From Legionella nautarum (lineage in GTDB: Bacteria; Pseudomonadota; Gammaproteobacteria; Legionellales; Legionellaceae), in assembly GCF_001467895.1 (NCBI RefSeq), contig NZ_LNYO01000013.1, positions 538,686 to 602,685 on the forward strand: 64,000 nucleotides of DNA, read 5' to 3'. The notes under the pieces were generated by a model. It worked only from the letters and a program-made list of their open reading frames with translations. It had not been told where the DNA came from and did no database searches. The position numbers and the translations under genes were made by a program. Of the stretch, positions 37,469-46,019 are shown piece after piece; position 1 is the first letter of the stretch, and every line of letters starts with the position of its first letter.

Positions 37469-38638
37469 ATGATTAATTTATGGCCATTATTGTTACCTGC
37501 TGCTGCTTGGTCTGGTTGGTGGGTTGCTAGCCGTAATTACTCTGGCAAACAAAAAAAGTTTGACAATCGTTTATCTCGTGAATACGTTGTGGGCTTAAAC
37601 TATCTCTTAAATGAACAGCCAGATAAAGCGGTTGATATTTTTATAAAATTATTAGAAGTTGATAGTGACACTGTAGAAACCCATCTCGCCTTAGGCTCAT
37701 TATTTCGCCGCCGCGGTGAAGTAGATCGAGCAATAAGAATACATCAAAATTTGATTGCTAGACCCCAATTAAGCCTGAGAGAACGTAAAGAAGCTTTAAT
37801 GGCCTTAGGCCAAGATTATATGAGCGCCGGTGTGTTTGATCGTGCGGAGCGAATTTTCTTAGAAGTAGTAGAGTTAGGCGGTGGTAGTGAATCTTGCAGC
37901 TTGCAAGGTTTGTTAGCGATTTATCAGCAAGAAAAAGCTTGGGAAAAAGCCTTAGATATTTCAAGAAAATTAGAATTATCCGCCGGTCAAAGTATGCATA
38001 TTCAGGCTGCACATTATCATTGTGAAATTGCAAGTCATGCCCTGAAGAATAATGCTATTGATAAAGCTCAACATGCAACCAAACAGGCTTTACAAGTTGA
38101 TAAAATGTCTGTGCGCGCCAGTCTTATGCAAGCAACTTTGGATATACAGCATGGGCGTTATAAGCAGGCAATTCGTTCGCTAAAACGAGTGCCTCAGCAA
38201 GATCCTGAGTTTTTCAGTGAAATTATTGAGCCATTAGTACTTTGTTATCGTGAGTTAGATGCAATGGATGAGTGTGTTGATTATCTCCGACAAACCTTGA
38301 TTGACCATCCAAGAGCATCAACGATTTTTGTGATCGGAGAATTTTTACGCCGCGAAAAAAATATGGATATTGCCATCGATTTTGTATCAGAAAAACTGAG
38401 TACTCATCCATCTATTAGAGGATTGAATCGGTTAATTTTTTGGCACCTTGAAACAGCACACGGCAAAGTGAAAGATAAGCTACAAATGTTATATGACATA
38501 ACCAGCAAATTTCTGGATAATAAGCCTATTTACCGTTGCGGGCATTGTGGATTTGGAGGTAAACATTTGCACTGGCATTGCCCAAGTTGTAAACAGTGGG
38601 GTAGAATGAAGCCTGTTCATGGATTGGAAGGGGACTAG
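37469..38638 (+). CDS. lapB: lipopolysaccharide assembly protein B (LapB/YciM)
   Basis: 389 residues, the same length as E. coli LapB. An N-terminal membrane helix (INLWPLLLPAAAWSGWWVA) anchors a cytoplasmic TPR array (EYVVGLNYLLNEQPDKAVDI and following units) and a C-terminal rubredoxin-type metal site, CGHCGFGGKHLHWHCPSC. LapB controls LpxC degradation by FtsH and so lipid A supply. The ATG at 37469 has GGAG eight bases upstream; an in-frame GTG 30 bases earlier is an alternative. It is co-directional with lapA after 98 bases. Confidence 0.93.
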   Translation: MINLWPLLLPAAAWSGWWVASRNYSGKQKKFDNRLSREYVVGLNYLLNEQPDKAVDIFIKLLEVDSDTVETHLALGSLFRRRGEVDRAIRIHQNLIARPQLSLRERKEALMALGQDYMSAGVFDRAERIFLEVVELGGGSESCSLQGLLAIYQQEKAWEKALDISRKLELSAGQSMHIQAAHYHCEIASHALKNNAIDKAQHATKQALQVDKMSVRASLMQATLDIQHGRYKQAIRSLKRVPQQDPEFFSEIIEPLVLCYRELDAMDECVDYLRQTLIDHPRASTIFVIGEFLRREKNMDIAIDFVSEKLSTHPSIRGLNRLIFWHLETAHGKVKDKLQMLYDITSKFLDNKPIYRCGHCGFGGKHLHWHCPSCKQWGRMKPVHGLEGD

Positions 38639-38743
38639 ATACTGGTGTTAAGTTTCTTTGAGGGATTATGCTGATGGAGGTTAACTCAGCTGACTTTAGC
38701 ACCAATATGGCTTTAGACCTGTATTCTTTATGTTGAGAAAATT

Positions 38744-39853
38744 ATGCAATTTATTGATCTTAAAAAACAATATAAGTTAATTGAAAAAGATATTTTACGC
38801 AGCATCCAAACAGTATTGGAGCATGGCCAGTATATTATGGGGCCAGAAATAGGAAAACTCGAACTTCAGTTGGCTGAGTTTCTAGGGGTAAGACATGTCA
38901 TCGTGAATTCAAGTGGTACTGATGCATTGCTTATGGCACTTCTTGCATTGGATATTGAACCAGGTGACGAAGTCATAACAACACCATTTAGTTTTTTTGC
39001 CTCAGCTGAAGTTATTGCTTTATGCCAAGCCAAACCTGTCTTTGTAGACATTGATCCTATAAGCTACAACATCGATGTGAGCAAAATTGAAGCGGCGATT
39101 ACCCCAAAGACAAAGGCAATTATGCCTGTTAGTCTCTATGGCCAATGTGCTGATATGGAAATAATAAATCGCATTGCCCAAAAATACGGATTACCTGTTA
39201 TTGAAGATGCAGCACAAAGTTTTGGTGCGACTTATAATGGAGTCTATTCAGGTGCATTATCCACGATAGGTTGTACTAGTTTTTTCCCCTCTAAACCACT
39301 GGGTGGCTATGGTGACTCTGGTGCCTGTTTTACCGATGATGACATTTTGGCGGAAAAATTAATTGAAATTCGTAATCATGGACAAAATGTACGTTATTGC
39401 CATCGCCGTATAGGTATTAATGGTCGTATGGATACAATACAAGCAGCAATTCTTATTGAAAAACTAAAATTGTTCCCTGATGAAATGATTATGCGTCAAA
39501 AAGTGGCTCAACGATACCAAGAGCTTCTATCTGGTTTAGTGAGAACGCCAGTCGTGATGCCTGGGAATGTCAGTGCTTATGCACAGTATACGATTGAAGT
39601 TCCAAACCGTGATGAATTTCAGAAAAATATGCAGGATTTAGGCATCCCCACAGCGACTCATTATCCTGTTGCTATCCATCAGCAGCAGGCACTGAAGTAT
39701 CTTGGCTATCAAGTGGGTGATTTTCCTTTTGCAGAAAAAGCATCTAAACATGTTGTCAGCCTTCCTATGCATCCCTATATGAGCTTGGAAGAACAACAAA
39801 CTGTAGCGAATGCGGTAAAAAAATCATTAGTTAATGAGTTAGTAGGAGCTTAG
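38744..39853 (+). CDS. DegT/DnrJ/EryC1-family sugar aminotransferase
   Basis: 369 residues. Pyridoxal-phosphate enzymes that aminate keto-sugars. Typical motifs are the N-terminal FIDLKKQYKLIEKDI, GTDALLMALLALDIEPGDEVITTPFSFFA, the cofactor Asp region PVIEDAAQSFGATYNG, and the Lys motif TSFFPSKPLGGYGDSGACFT, with later RIGINGRMDTIQAAIL. The family includes WecE and WbpE-type enzymes for surface polysaccharides. No other sugar genes lie next to it, which is odd. Its stop is followed directly by the pyrF start. Confidence 0.88.
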   Translation: MQFIDLKKQYKLIEKDILRSIQTVLEHGQYIMGPEIGKLELQLAEFLGVRHVIVNSSGTDALLMALLALDIEPGDEVITTPFSFFASAEVIALCQAKPVFVDIDPISYNIDVSKIEAAITPKTKAIMPVSLYGQCADMEIINRIAQKYGLPVIEDAAQSFGATYNGVYSGALSTIGCTSFFPSKPLGGYGDSGACFTDDDILAEKLIEIRNHGQNVRYCHRRIGINGRMDTIQAAILIEKLKLFPDEMIMRQKVAQRYQELLSGLVRTPVVMPGNVSAYAQYTIEVPNRDEFQKNMQDLGIPTATHYPVAIHQQQALKYLGYQVGDFPFAEKASKHVVSLPMHPYMSLEEQQTVANAVKKSLVNELVGA

Positions 39854-40546
39854 GTGGGTTTGAAACTGATTGTCGCGCTTGATTTTGCTAATCAACGAGA
39901 TGCGCTTAATTTAGTGGAGAAATTAAATCCTGACCAATGTGCGATAAAAGTTGGTAGTGAAATGTTTACCTTGTTTGGTGCTGATTTTGTGCGCAATTTG
40001 GTTGATAAGGGATTCAAGATCTTTCTAGATTTAAAGTTTCATGATATTCCTAATACGGTTGCTCATGCTTGTAAGGCTTGTGCTGAACTTGGGGTTTGGA
40101 TGATTAATGTTCATGCCTCAGGTGGTTTAAAAATGATGCAAGCCGCAAAAAAAGCAATCGAGCCTTATGGTGAGAAGCGCCCCTTATTAATCGCTGTTAC
40201 TTTACTAACTTCTATGGGAGCAAATGATTTGCCAGCAATTGGCTGTAATGCTTCGTTGGATGAACAGGTTAAACGATTAGCTAACTTAGCTCATGAAGCA
40301 GAGCTTGATGGAGTGGTTTGTTCTGCTTTTGAAGTGCCTATGATTAAAAAAGCCTTCGGACCCACATTTCTTACAATTACTCCCGGGATTAGGCTTCCAG
40401 GTGATCAGGCCAATGATCAAACGCGTATAATGACCCCTGCTCAAGCGCTTGAATTAGGCAGTGACTTTTTGGTAGTAGGGCGTTCGATCACTTCTGCGCC
40501 TGAACCAACAACAGTTGTACAGGATTTATTATCAACCATTAATTAA
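39854..40546 (+). CDS. pyrF: orotidine 5'-phosphate decarboxylase
   Basis: 230 residues from a GTG start directly after the stop of the aminotransferase gene, with TAGGAG seven bases before. Last step of UMP synthesis. The N-terminal IVALDFANQRDAL, the catalytic DLKFHDIPNTV (Lys-x-x-His-Asp), and the C-terminal TPGIRLPGDQANDQTR and FLVVGRSIT complete the barrel. Position after lapB agrees with other gammaproteobacteria, apart from the inserted aminotransferase. Confidence 0.96.
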   Translation: MGLKLIVALDFANQRDALNLVEKLNPDQCAIKVGSEMFTLFGADFVRNLVDKGFKIFLDLKFHDIPNTVAHACKACAELGVWMINVHASGGLKMMQAAKKAIEPYGEKRPLLIAVTLLTSMGANDLPAIGCNASLDEQVKRLANLAHEAELDGVVCSAFEVPMIKKAFGPTFLTITPGIRLPGDQANDQTRIMTPAQALELGSDFLVVGRSITSAPEPTTVVQDLLSTIN

Positions 40547-40616
40547 AGCAAATCTTAGCCTTTAGTACAAAGTCAGGGTTAGGCTAATTTATTTTTTCAG
40601 GGAAAAGTTCTCGCAT

Positions 40617-41249
40617 ATGCCAGAAGAATTAAATCGATACTATCTGCAGACCATGGGAATAGAAAGCTGGATCTTGCGCCAGGAAACCCCTGCTTGCAAA
40701 AATTATCTAGGGGTACTTGAAAGAGAGGTTGCAGCTTGTACTCGCTGTCCTTTACACAAGACACGCACGCAAACTGTTTTTTCTCGTGGAAATTCAAAAG
40801 CAAAATTAATGATTATCGGTGAAGCACCTGGATTTTATGAGGATAAGCAAGGCATGCCTTTTGTTGGAAAGGCCGGCAGTTTACTCAACCAAATGCTACA
40901 AAGTATCGCGATGAGTGAAGAGGATGTTTATATTGCGAATGTTTTAAAATGCCGGCCACCGAATAATCGAGATCCCGCAATTGATGAAATCGAGCAATGT
41001 AGCTCATACCTTGCGCAGCAGATTGATTATATCGCCCCCAGCTTAATCCTTGCCTTAGGCCGTTTTGCGGGCCAGTTTTTACTTAAAAAAAACCTGCCAC
41101 TTAACCAGTTACGTAAAACGGTTCATCGTTATAAAAATACACCTTTTTTAGTCAGTTATCATCCAGCTTATTTATTGCGTAATCCTGTGGATAAGAAAAA
41201 GGCTTTTATTGATTTGATGGCGGTGAAAAAAGTGTTAATGGAAACCTAG
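40617..41249 (+). CDS. uracil-DNA glycosylase, family 4-like with iron-sulfur cysteines
   Basis: 210 residues. Four Cys positions fit the 4Fe-4S cluster of these enzymes: CTRC near residue 41-44, CRPP in the middle and QCSSYLAQQ after it. The catalytic loop region is GEAPGFYEDKQGMPFVGKAGSLL, and the second motif is VSYHPAYLLRNP. It removes uracil from DNA. An N-terminal segment of about 35 residues before the first Cys pair is unusual but common in proteobacterial members. It follows pyrF after 70 bases. Confidence 0.88.
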   Translation: MPEELNRYYLQTMGIESWILRQETPACKNYLGVLEREVAACTRCPLHKTRTQTVFSRGNSKAKLMIIGEAPGFYEDKQGMPFVGKAGSLLNQMLQSIAMSEEDVYIANVLKCRPPNNRDPAIDEIEQCSSYLAQQIDYIAPSLILALGRFAGQFLLKKNLPLNQLRKTVHRYKNTPFLVSYHPAYLLRNPVDKKKAFIDLMAVKKVLMET

Positions 41250-41323
41250 AGCAGGAAAGATCTTTTTTAAGTTTTATTTTCGTCCAAAATCGTAAAAAAA
41301 CAGGGAGGAGTGATTAGAAAAAA

Positions 41324-41827
41324 ATGATCAGGAATTATGGTCTAACTTTGATTGAGTTATTGGCAGGTCTAATGATAATAGGCATTGTGTTCGCCTTATG
41401 CATACCTTTAGGTTTTTCGCTCTATGGAAAAAATCAATTAAAACTACTTGAAAATGAAATCGGCATTGCTATTCGTTTCGCAAGAAATATGGCCTTATTG
41501 AAGCATGTACCTCTTGTTTTAACCCCTTTACCGAGTTCAGATAATTGGTCTGATGGAATGATATTGTTTATTGATAACAAAAATCATCAATATGCTGAAA
41601 CGGATGAAATAATTCACCAATGGAATTGGCAGAAATTGAAAGTACAGGTTAGCTGGGTAGGGTTTCGTTCGAATAATTATCTATTATTTTCATCAACACT
41701 AAGCCATTCAGCAAGTAATGGGCATTTTATTCTACGTAATAATGAGGGAAACACTGTCAAATTAGTGATTAACCGTTTGGGACGAGTAGCCGCTCAGAAG
41801 CAAGACAATTATTTAAAGCCTAATTAG
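41324..41827 (+). CDS. type IV pseudopilin, GspH/FimT-like
   Basis: 167 residues. A short positively charged leader ends in Gly, and cleavage would leave LTLIELLAGLMIIGIVFALCI, a classic class III prepilin helix with Glu at position 5 and a hydrophobic core. The first mature residue is Leu instead of the usual Phe. The C-terminal part resembles the GspH/FimT pseudopilin fold (weak Gly and Trp rich strands). No other pilus gene is nearby. It depends on the prepilin peptidase encoded elsewhere. Confidence 0.8.
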   Translation: MIRNYGLTLIELLAGLMIIGIVFALCIPLGFSLYGKNQLKLLENEIGIAIRFARNMALLKHVPLVLTPLPSSDNWSDGMILFIDNKNHQYAETDEIIHQWNWQKLKVQVSWVGFRSNNYLLFSSTLSHSASNGHFILRNNEGNTVKLVINRLGRVAAQKQDNYLKPN

Positions 41828-41885
41828 TGCTTTCTTGGTACTGCTGATATAATTATGCAGTTAAATTCATGCTTTTTATTTACTT

Positions 41886-42425
41886 ATGTTTATTAAAACT
41901 ACCCAGCTATTGCAAAGTGACAATCTTCCACCCAATGAGTTAATACCCTGGCTTTGTCATCAGAATTCTCTCACAGATAAACTCAGATCACAGACTGGTG
42001 ATGCTCAGCTTGAAGTGCTTGCACAACATTGGACTTTGCCCAGTTGGTGGGATAAATTCACTTTGGGATTGTCAACGGAAGTTGTTATGCATAGAAACAT
42101 ACTAATGTTTTCACAGCAAATACCTTGTTGGTTTGCCCGCACTATTGTCCCAGAGCATAGTTACCGGGAAAATAGGCATTTTTTTAATCGATTAACACAG
42201 GAATCTTTAGGCGTTATCATTTTTAATGAGCCCAAGATTAAACGAACTCAACTGCTCAACTACTCAATTAATGAAAACTGTATAGAATATCATTGGCTTT
42301 CGCCGTTACTGATGAATAAAAATGAGCAAGTTTGGACTAGATTGTCTGTTTTTACTATTGATGATCTCTCAAGTTTTTATCTTGTAGAAATCTTGCTTCC
42401 AGGGCTTATGAGAATATTAAAGTGA
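41886..42425 (+). CDS. ubiC: chorismate pyruvate-lyase
   Basis: 179 residues. Converts chorismate to 4-hydroxybenzoate for ubiquinone. Visible family pieces are the LIPWLCHQNSLTDKLRSQTG segment, RNILMFSQQIPCWFARTIVPE with Arg ligand, and the FFNRLTQESLGVIIF stretch. Its stop overlaps the ubiA start by four bases (GTGA), so translation is coupled. No clear ribosome binding site precedes the ATG. Confidence 0.9.
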   Translation: MFIKTTQLLQSDNLPPNELIPWLCHQNSLTDKLRSQTGDAQLEVLAQHWTLPSWWDKFTLGLSTEVVMHRNILMFSQQIPCWFARTIVPEHSYRENRHFFNRLTQESLGVIIFNEPKIKRTQLLNYSINENCIEYHWLSPLLMNKNEQVWTRLSVFTIDDLSSFYLVEILLPGLMRILK

Positions 42426-43258
42426 ATTGGATTAATTATTTAAAATTAATGCGGCTTCATAAACCAGTAGGTATCTTGTTATTATGGTGGCCTATTGCCT
42501 GGGCTTTATGGATTGCTTATCAAGGTAGTCCGCCGGTTTCAATTGTTTTCTTGTTTTTTTTAGGTACCCTATTGATGCGATCGGCTGGATGTGTGGTGAA
42601 TGACATTGCCGATCGCCATATCGATGCACATGTAAAACGAACAAAAAGTCGGCCTTTAGCTGCAGGCCAAATTGGACTTATTCCAGCCTTGGGTTTACTT
42701 ATTTTTCTATTATTATGTTCTTTTATAATTCTAATTCAATTACCTAAAGTCTGCTTTTATTATGCTTTAGTCGCTGTTTTTATTACGATTTTATATCCCT
42801 TTTGTAAACGGTTTATTCAAGGACCGCAATTTGTATTGGGAGCCGCTTTTTCTTTAGGGATTCCTATGGTTTTTGCTTGTGCCAATGAAATGTATAACCC
42901 TAGGCTCATTTATTTATTACTTATTAATTTTTTATGGATAGTTGCCTACGATACACAATATGCCATGGTTGATCGGGACGATGATTTGCAGATTGGGGTG
43001 AAATCTACGGCAATATTGTTTGCCAGTTACGACAAGTTGATTATTGGTTCTTTTCAGGTAGTTTCCCATGTACTTTGGCTGGTGCTTGCTTGGGAATTGA
43101 ATTTTTCTTTAGACTTTTTTGTTGGCTGGGGTATCGCTGCTGGTATTTTATTGTATCAACAAAAACTGATTGCGAAGCGGGAGCGAGAGAATTGTTTTCG
43201 CGCTTTTTTGACTAATAGTTGGTATGGTTTGGTGATGTGGTTAGCGATAGTAATCTAA
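42422..43258 (+). CDS. ubiA: 4-hydroxybenzoate octaprenyltransferase
   Basis: 278 residues from a GTG overlapping the ubiC stop. An inner-membrane prenyltransferase with about nine helices. The two Asp-rich motifs are NDIADRHIDAH and DRDDDLQIG, preceded by YDTQYAMVDRDDD. The N-terminal YLKLMRLHKPVGILLLWWPI is typical. It ends exactly where the convergent deoC stop begins, without a spacer. Confidence 0.95.
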   Translation: MNWINYLKLMRLHKPVGILLLWWPIAWALWIAYQGSPPVSIVFLFFLGTLLMRSAGCVVNDIADRHIDAHVKRTKSRPLAAGQIGLIPALGLLIFLLLCSFIILIQLPKVCFYYALVAVFITILYPFCKRFIQGPQFVLGAAFSLGIPMVFACANEMYNPRLIYLLLINFLWIVAYDTQYAMVDRDDDLQIGVKSTAILFASYDKLIIGSFQVVSHVLWLVLAWELNFSLDFFVGWGIAAGILLYQQKLIAKRERENCFRAFLTNSWYGLVMWLAIVI

Positions 43259-44038
43259 TTAGCTAACAAGCTCATCAAGCAAACTGCTGGCTCCAATGCG
43301 GAACCAAGATTTATCGGGATTGCGTCCTAACATTTGTTTGGCTAACGCGGTATACGTAAGGGCTTGCTCTGGTTTCTTTATTCCACCAGAGATTTTCAAA
43401 CCACAGTTTACTTTAGAATCAATAATCGCTTTAAGAATCGAAAAAGCTGCGGAAGGCGTAGCACCTTGAGCAATTTTGCCTGTCGAAGTTTTTAAAAAAT
43501 CACAACCAGTCTCGATGACTGACTTACTTAGCTGATAAATGAACTCTAAAGAAGGCAACGCCCCTGTTTCTAAAATCACTTTAAAAGTCACCTTCGCTTG
43601 CTGGCAAAGTTGATAAGCTTGCTGACATTGTGATAAAGCGGATTGTTCTTCGCCTTCCAAATAAATTTGATGGGGAAAAACATAATCAATTTCACCAACG
43701 CGATGAGTTGACAAAATTTCATCAATAGAAGCTAAGACTTGTTTTGTTGGTTGATCGCCTTCAGGGAAATTCACGACTGTAGCAAGTTTAATTTCTGGTG
43801 AAGAAATCATTTTTTTGATGTGCTGAGGAAAAACACAAATTGCAGCGACTTGATAGCGATGAGCCTTGTGGTTAATGGTGGATAAAGCCTTATCGCTGGC
43901 TGATTCATCGAGTAAGGTGAGATCAATGAGAGAAATCAGGTCCTTATTAGAGGGTCTAAAAAACTCTAAAGTGGTTTTGAGCTCATCATAGGCCATCAAA
44001 TAATGTTCTTCTAAATTCATCAATTGAACAATCCTCAT
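43259..44038 (-). CDS. deoC: deoxyribose-phosphate aldolase
   Basis: 259 residues. Cleaves 2-deoxyribose 5-phosphate to acetaldehyde and glyceraldehyde 3-phosphate in nucleoside catabolism. The Schiff-base Lys lies in DFLKTSTGKIA, LIDLTLLDE is the N-terminal strand, and GLKISGGIKKPEQA the last active-site loop. The ATG at 44038 lacks a good ribosome binding site; an internal ATG at 44020 (MNLEEHYL) is an alternative. With punA and cdd upstream it forms a salvage group, but a terminator lies between it and punA. Confidence 0.92.
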   Translation of the reverse strand: MRIVQLMNLEEHYLMAYDELKTTLEFFRPSNKDLISLIDLTLLDESASDKALSTINHKAHRYQVAAICVFPQHIKKMISSPEIKLATVVNFPEGDQPTKQVLASIDEILSTHRVGEIDYVFPHQIYLEGEEQSALSQCQQAYQLCQQAKVTFKVILETGALPSLEFIYQLSKSVIETGCDFLKTSTGKIAQGATPSAAFSILKAIIDSKVNCGLKISGGIKKPEQALTYTALAKQMLGRNPDKSWFRIGASSLLDELVS

Positions 44039-44085
44039 TCAGTATCAATCGCTGTCGGTCACTCATTTTTAAATTGATGCAATCA

Positions 44086-44117
44086 TAAAAAGGCTTAGTA
44101 AGAATAGCTAAGCCTTT
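44086..44117 (-). terminator. bidirectional terminator after punA
   Basis: A ten-base stem (AAAGGCTTAG, 44089-44098, with its complement 44108-44117) has a nine-base loop. On the minus strand it lies about 50 bases after the punA stop and is followed by T's (44090-44087). The plus side also has TTATTTTTT. Confidence 0.85.
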
Positions 44118-44167
44118 ATTTTTTCAGTCACCAAATTGAATCGGAGTGACAGCCAAAAAAGAATGGT

Positions 44168-44998
44168 CTAAATATAATCTGCAATAAATTTGTTCACAAT
44201 TTTGCTTAGTTTATCAGCAGCGCTTGCAGCCATTTGCAATACGGCTTCGTGGCTATGGCTTGTTGTAGCTAGACCAGTAGCATAATTGGTAATTATCGCA
44301 ATCACGGCGACTTTCATACCACAATGATTGGCAACTAAGACCTCAGGTACAGTTGACATGCCAACAGCATCAGCACCTAATATACGAAAAGCGCGAATTT
44401 CAGCCGCTGTTTCAAAGTTAGGGCCGAGTACTGATACATAAACACCCTGATGTAGCGTAGTTTTTTCTTTGTCAGAAATTTCTAATAATTTTTCTCGTAT
44501 CTGCCGATCATAAGCATTATCCAGTGGGACAAACCGTGGACCAAATTCATCATCATTAGGTCCTGCTAAAGGATTGCCTGGTTGTAAATTAATGTGATCA
44601 CTAATTAGCATTAATTCGCCAGGTCCTACATCTTCCCGCAATGAACCAGAGGCATTGGTTGCAAAAAAATATTCACAGCCTAGTAAACGCAAGCAGCGCA
44701 CATAGGTTTTTACTGTTTCAAAATTAGCTCCTTCATAGCTATGGGCACGGCCTTGTAAACAGATAACTCCTTTTCCATATAAATGGCCTAAAACTAACTT
44801 ACCACTATGCCCAAGTACTGTAGGTTTGGGAAAGCCAGGTAGTTCATCGTAATTAATGCTTATCGAATCTTCGAGCTGCTCTGCAAAACTTCCTAATCCT
44901 GAGCCCAGTACTATCCCTAGAGTAGGTTTAAAATTTGGTAATAATTGTTTAATTTTTTCTGCTGCTAAATGGGCTGCAGTTTTAGTGATATTGCTCAT
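44168..44998 (-). CDS. punA: trimeric purine-nucleoside phosphorylase
   Basis: 276 residues. Phosphorolysis of purine nucleosides. LGIVLGSGLGSFAEQL, GHSGKLVLGHLYG, LQGRAHSYEG, the ATNASGSLRED and EVLVANHCGMKVAVIAIITN motifs mark the trimeric PunA/XapA type rather than hexameric DeoD. It is 13 bases downstream of the cdd stop and shares a transcript with it. Confidence 0.93.
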   Translation of the reverse strand: MSNITKTAAHLAAEKIKQLLPNFKPTLGIVLGSGLGSFAEQLEDSISINYDELPGFPKPTVLGHSGKLVLGHLYGKGVICLQGRAHSYEGANFETVKTYVRCLRLLGCEYFFATNASGSLREDVGPGELMLISDHINLQPGNPLAGPNDDEFGPRFVPLDNAYDRQIREKLLEISDKEKTTLHQGVYVSVLGPNFETAAEIRAFRILGADAVGMSTVPEVLVANHCGMKVAVIAIITNYATGLATTSHSHEAVLQMAASAADKLSKIVNKFIADYI

Positions 44999-45010
44999 TT
45001 TTATTCCAAG

Positions 45011-45406
45011 TTAAGGCTTAAATTTAAAGGCGATAGGGAGTAGTTCATCTATAGTGATCGATTTTATCAAGCTGTGATGATTGCAAAGATGAATCATCGT
45101 CTCAGCAGTCGAGAATTCAGCTATTCTCTGACGGCATGCTCCGCAAGGGGGGCATAAACTGTTAGTTCCATTTAATACGACTAAGCTTTTTATTTTTTTC
45201 TTACCAGCGGTAATCATTTGGCATATCGCTGCTGATTCAGCACAAATAGTTAAACCATAAGAAGCATTTTCAACGTTGACGCCCGTAGAGAAACTATCAT
45301 CATCACAGCAGATACAAGCTGCAACATGGTAGTTTGAGTAGGGGGCATAGGCATTAGGTAATACTGCCTTTGCTTTGCTTATCATCGCTCCGATTAAGTC
45401 GATCAT
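45011..45406 (-). CDS. cdd: cytidine deaminase
   Basis: 131 residues, the homotetrameric short type. Zinc-binding motif: Cys with Ala-Glu in TICAESAAI and PPCGACRQRI. Substrate strand: YAPYSNYHVAACI near residue 20. It deaminates cytidine and deoxycytidine. First gene of the cdd-punA unit. Confidence 0.95.
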   Translation of the reverse strand: MIDLIGAMISKAKAVLPNAYAPYSNYHVAACICCDDDSFSTGVNVENASYGLTICAESAAICQMITAGKKKIKSLVVLNGTNSLCPPCGACRQRIAEFSTAETMIHLCNHHSLIKSITIDELLPIAFKFKP

Positions 45407-45648
45407 TCTTCACTCCAGATTGGTTGCAAACTATACTAATTATCAACACGGGTTACAAGCCATTGGTTACTATTGGTATAGACTAGTTTTGAATATGTTT
45501 GCTGAAATATAGATTTAGCCAAAATTGATGGCAGCCAGTCTAAGCTGGATCTGGCTTATAATTCGATCTTATAGCCTAACAATGAACCTTTTGGGCTTTG
45601 AGACATCCCCACGAAATGAGTATCTAAGGAATTTGCATTAATTTCATC

Positions 45649-45805
45649 CCGTTCAGCCTGAGGAGCACGCATAGCGTGCGTCTCGAAGGCTTGGCCTGAG
45701 GTTCACGAAGGGCCTGTCCTGTGTGGCTCTTGAAGGCCTGCCCTGAGACTCACGAAGGCGGGCGACACTTCGAGACAGCGCTGCGCGCTTCCTCAGTGCG
45801 AACGG
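45649..45805. repeat. palindromic dispersed repeat element (copy 2)
   Basis: 157 bases. Left end CCGTTCAGCCTGAGGAGC; right end, read inward on the other strand, CCGTTCGCACTGAGGAAGC. Inner arms are GTCTCGAAGG and CTTCGAGAC. Small hairpins are nested next to each end: GCACGCATAGCGTGC on the left and GCGCTGCGCGC on the right. The centre contains two similar phrases, CCTGAGGTTCACGAAGG and CCTGAGACTCACGAAGG. Confidence 0.8.
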
Positions 45806-45856
45806 TATATATAACACGATCAATGAGCTAAATAGTCTAATTTCGTGGCGATACCT

Positions 45857-45977
45857 CAGTTCGTACTGACTCCTTCGAGAGTTTCTGGCTGTACGGATCC
45901 ATAAGGCTGTCTTTGAAGCCTTGCTAATCCTAATGTGAGACTTCGAGACGGCGTAAACGCCTCCTCAGTCCGAACGG
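45857..45977. repeat. palindromic dispersed repeat element (copy 3, degenerate)
   Basis: 121 bases. The right end, read inward, is CCGTTCGGACTGAGGAGGCG, nearly identical to the left end of copy 1. The left end, CAGTTCGTACTGA, matches the same core at 11 of 13 positions. Inside are CTTCGAGAG and CTTCGAGACGG. The right end lies about 43 bases from the stop of the giant gene. Confidence 0.65.
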
Positions 45978-46019
45978 AGCCAGATAAATTCGGACAGCTA
46001 GAGCCAAAACCTGTTTTCC

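Larger units (their letters stand above)
45407..46019. other. 613-base intergenic zone with repeat elements
   Basis: No gene was found. The right end of cdd's promoter region lies at the start, followed by roughly 240 bases of plain AT-rich sequence, then two palindromic elements at 45649-45805 and 45857-45977 separated by about 50 bases. The zone ends at the stop of the giant minus-strand gene, so the elements may act as its transcription end. No typical terminator with a T run was seen. Confidence 0.6.
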
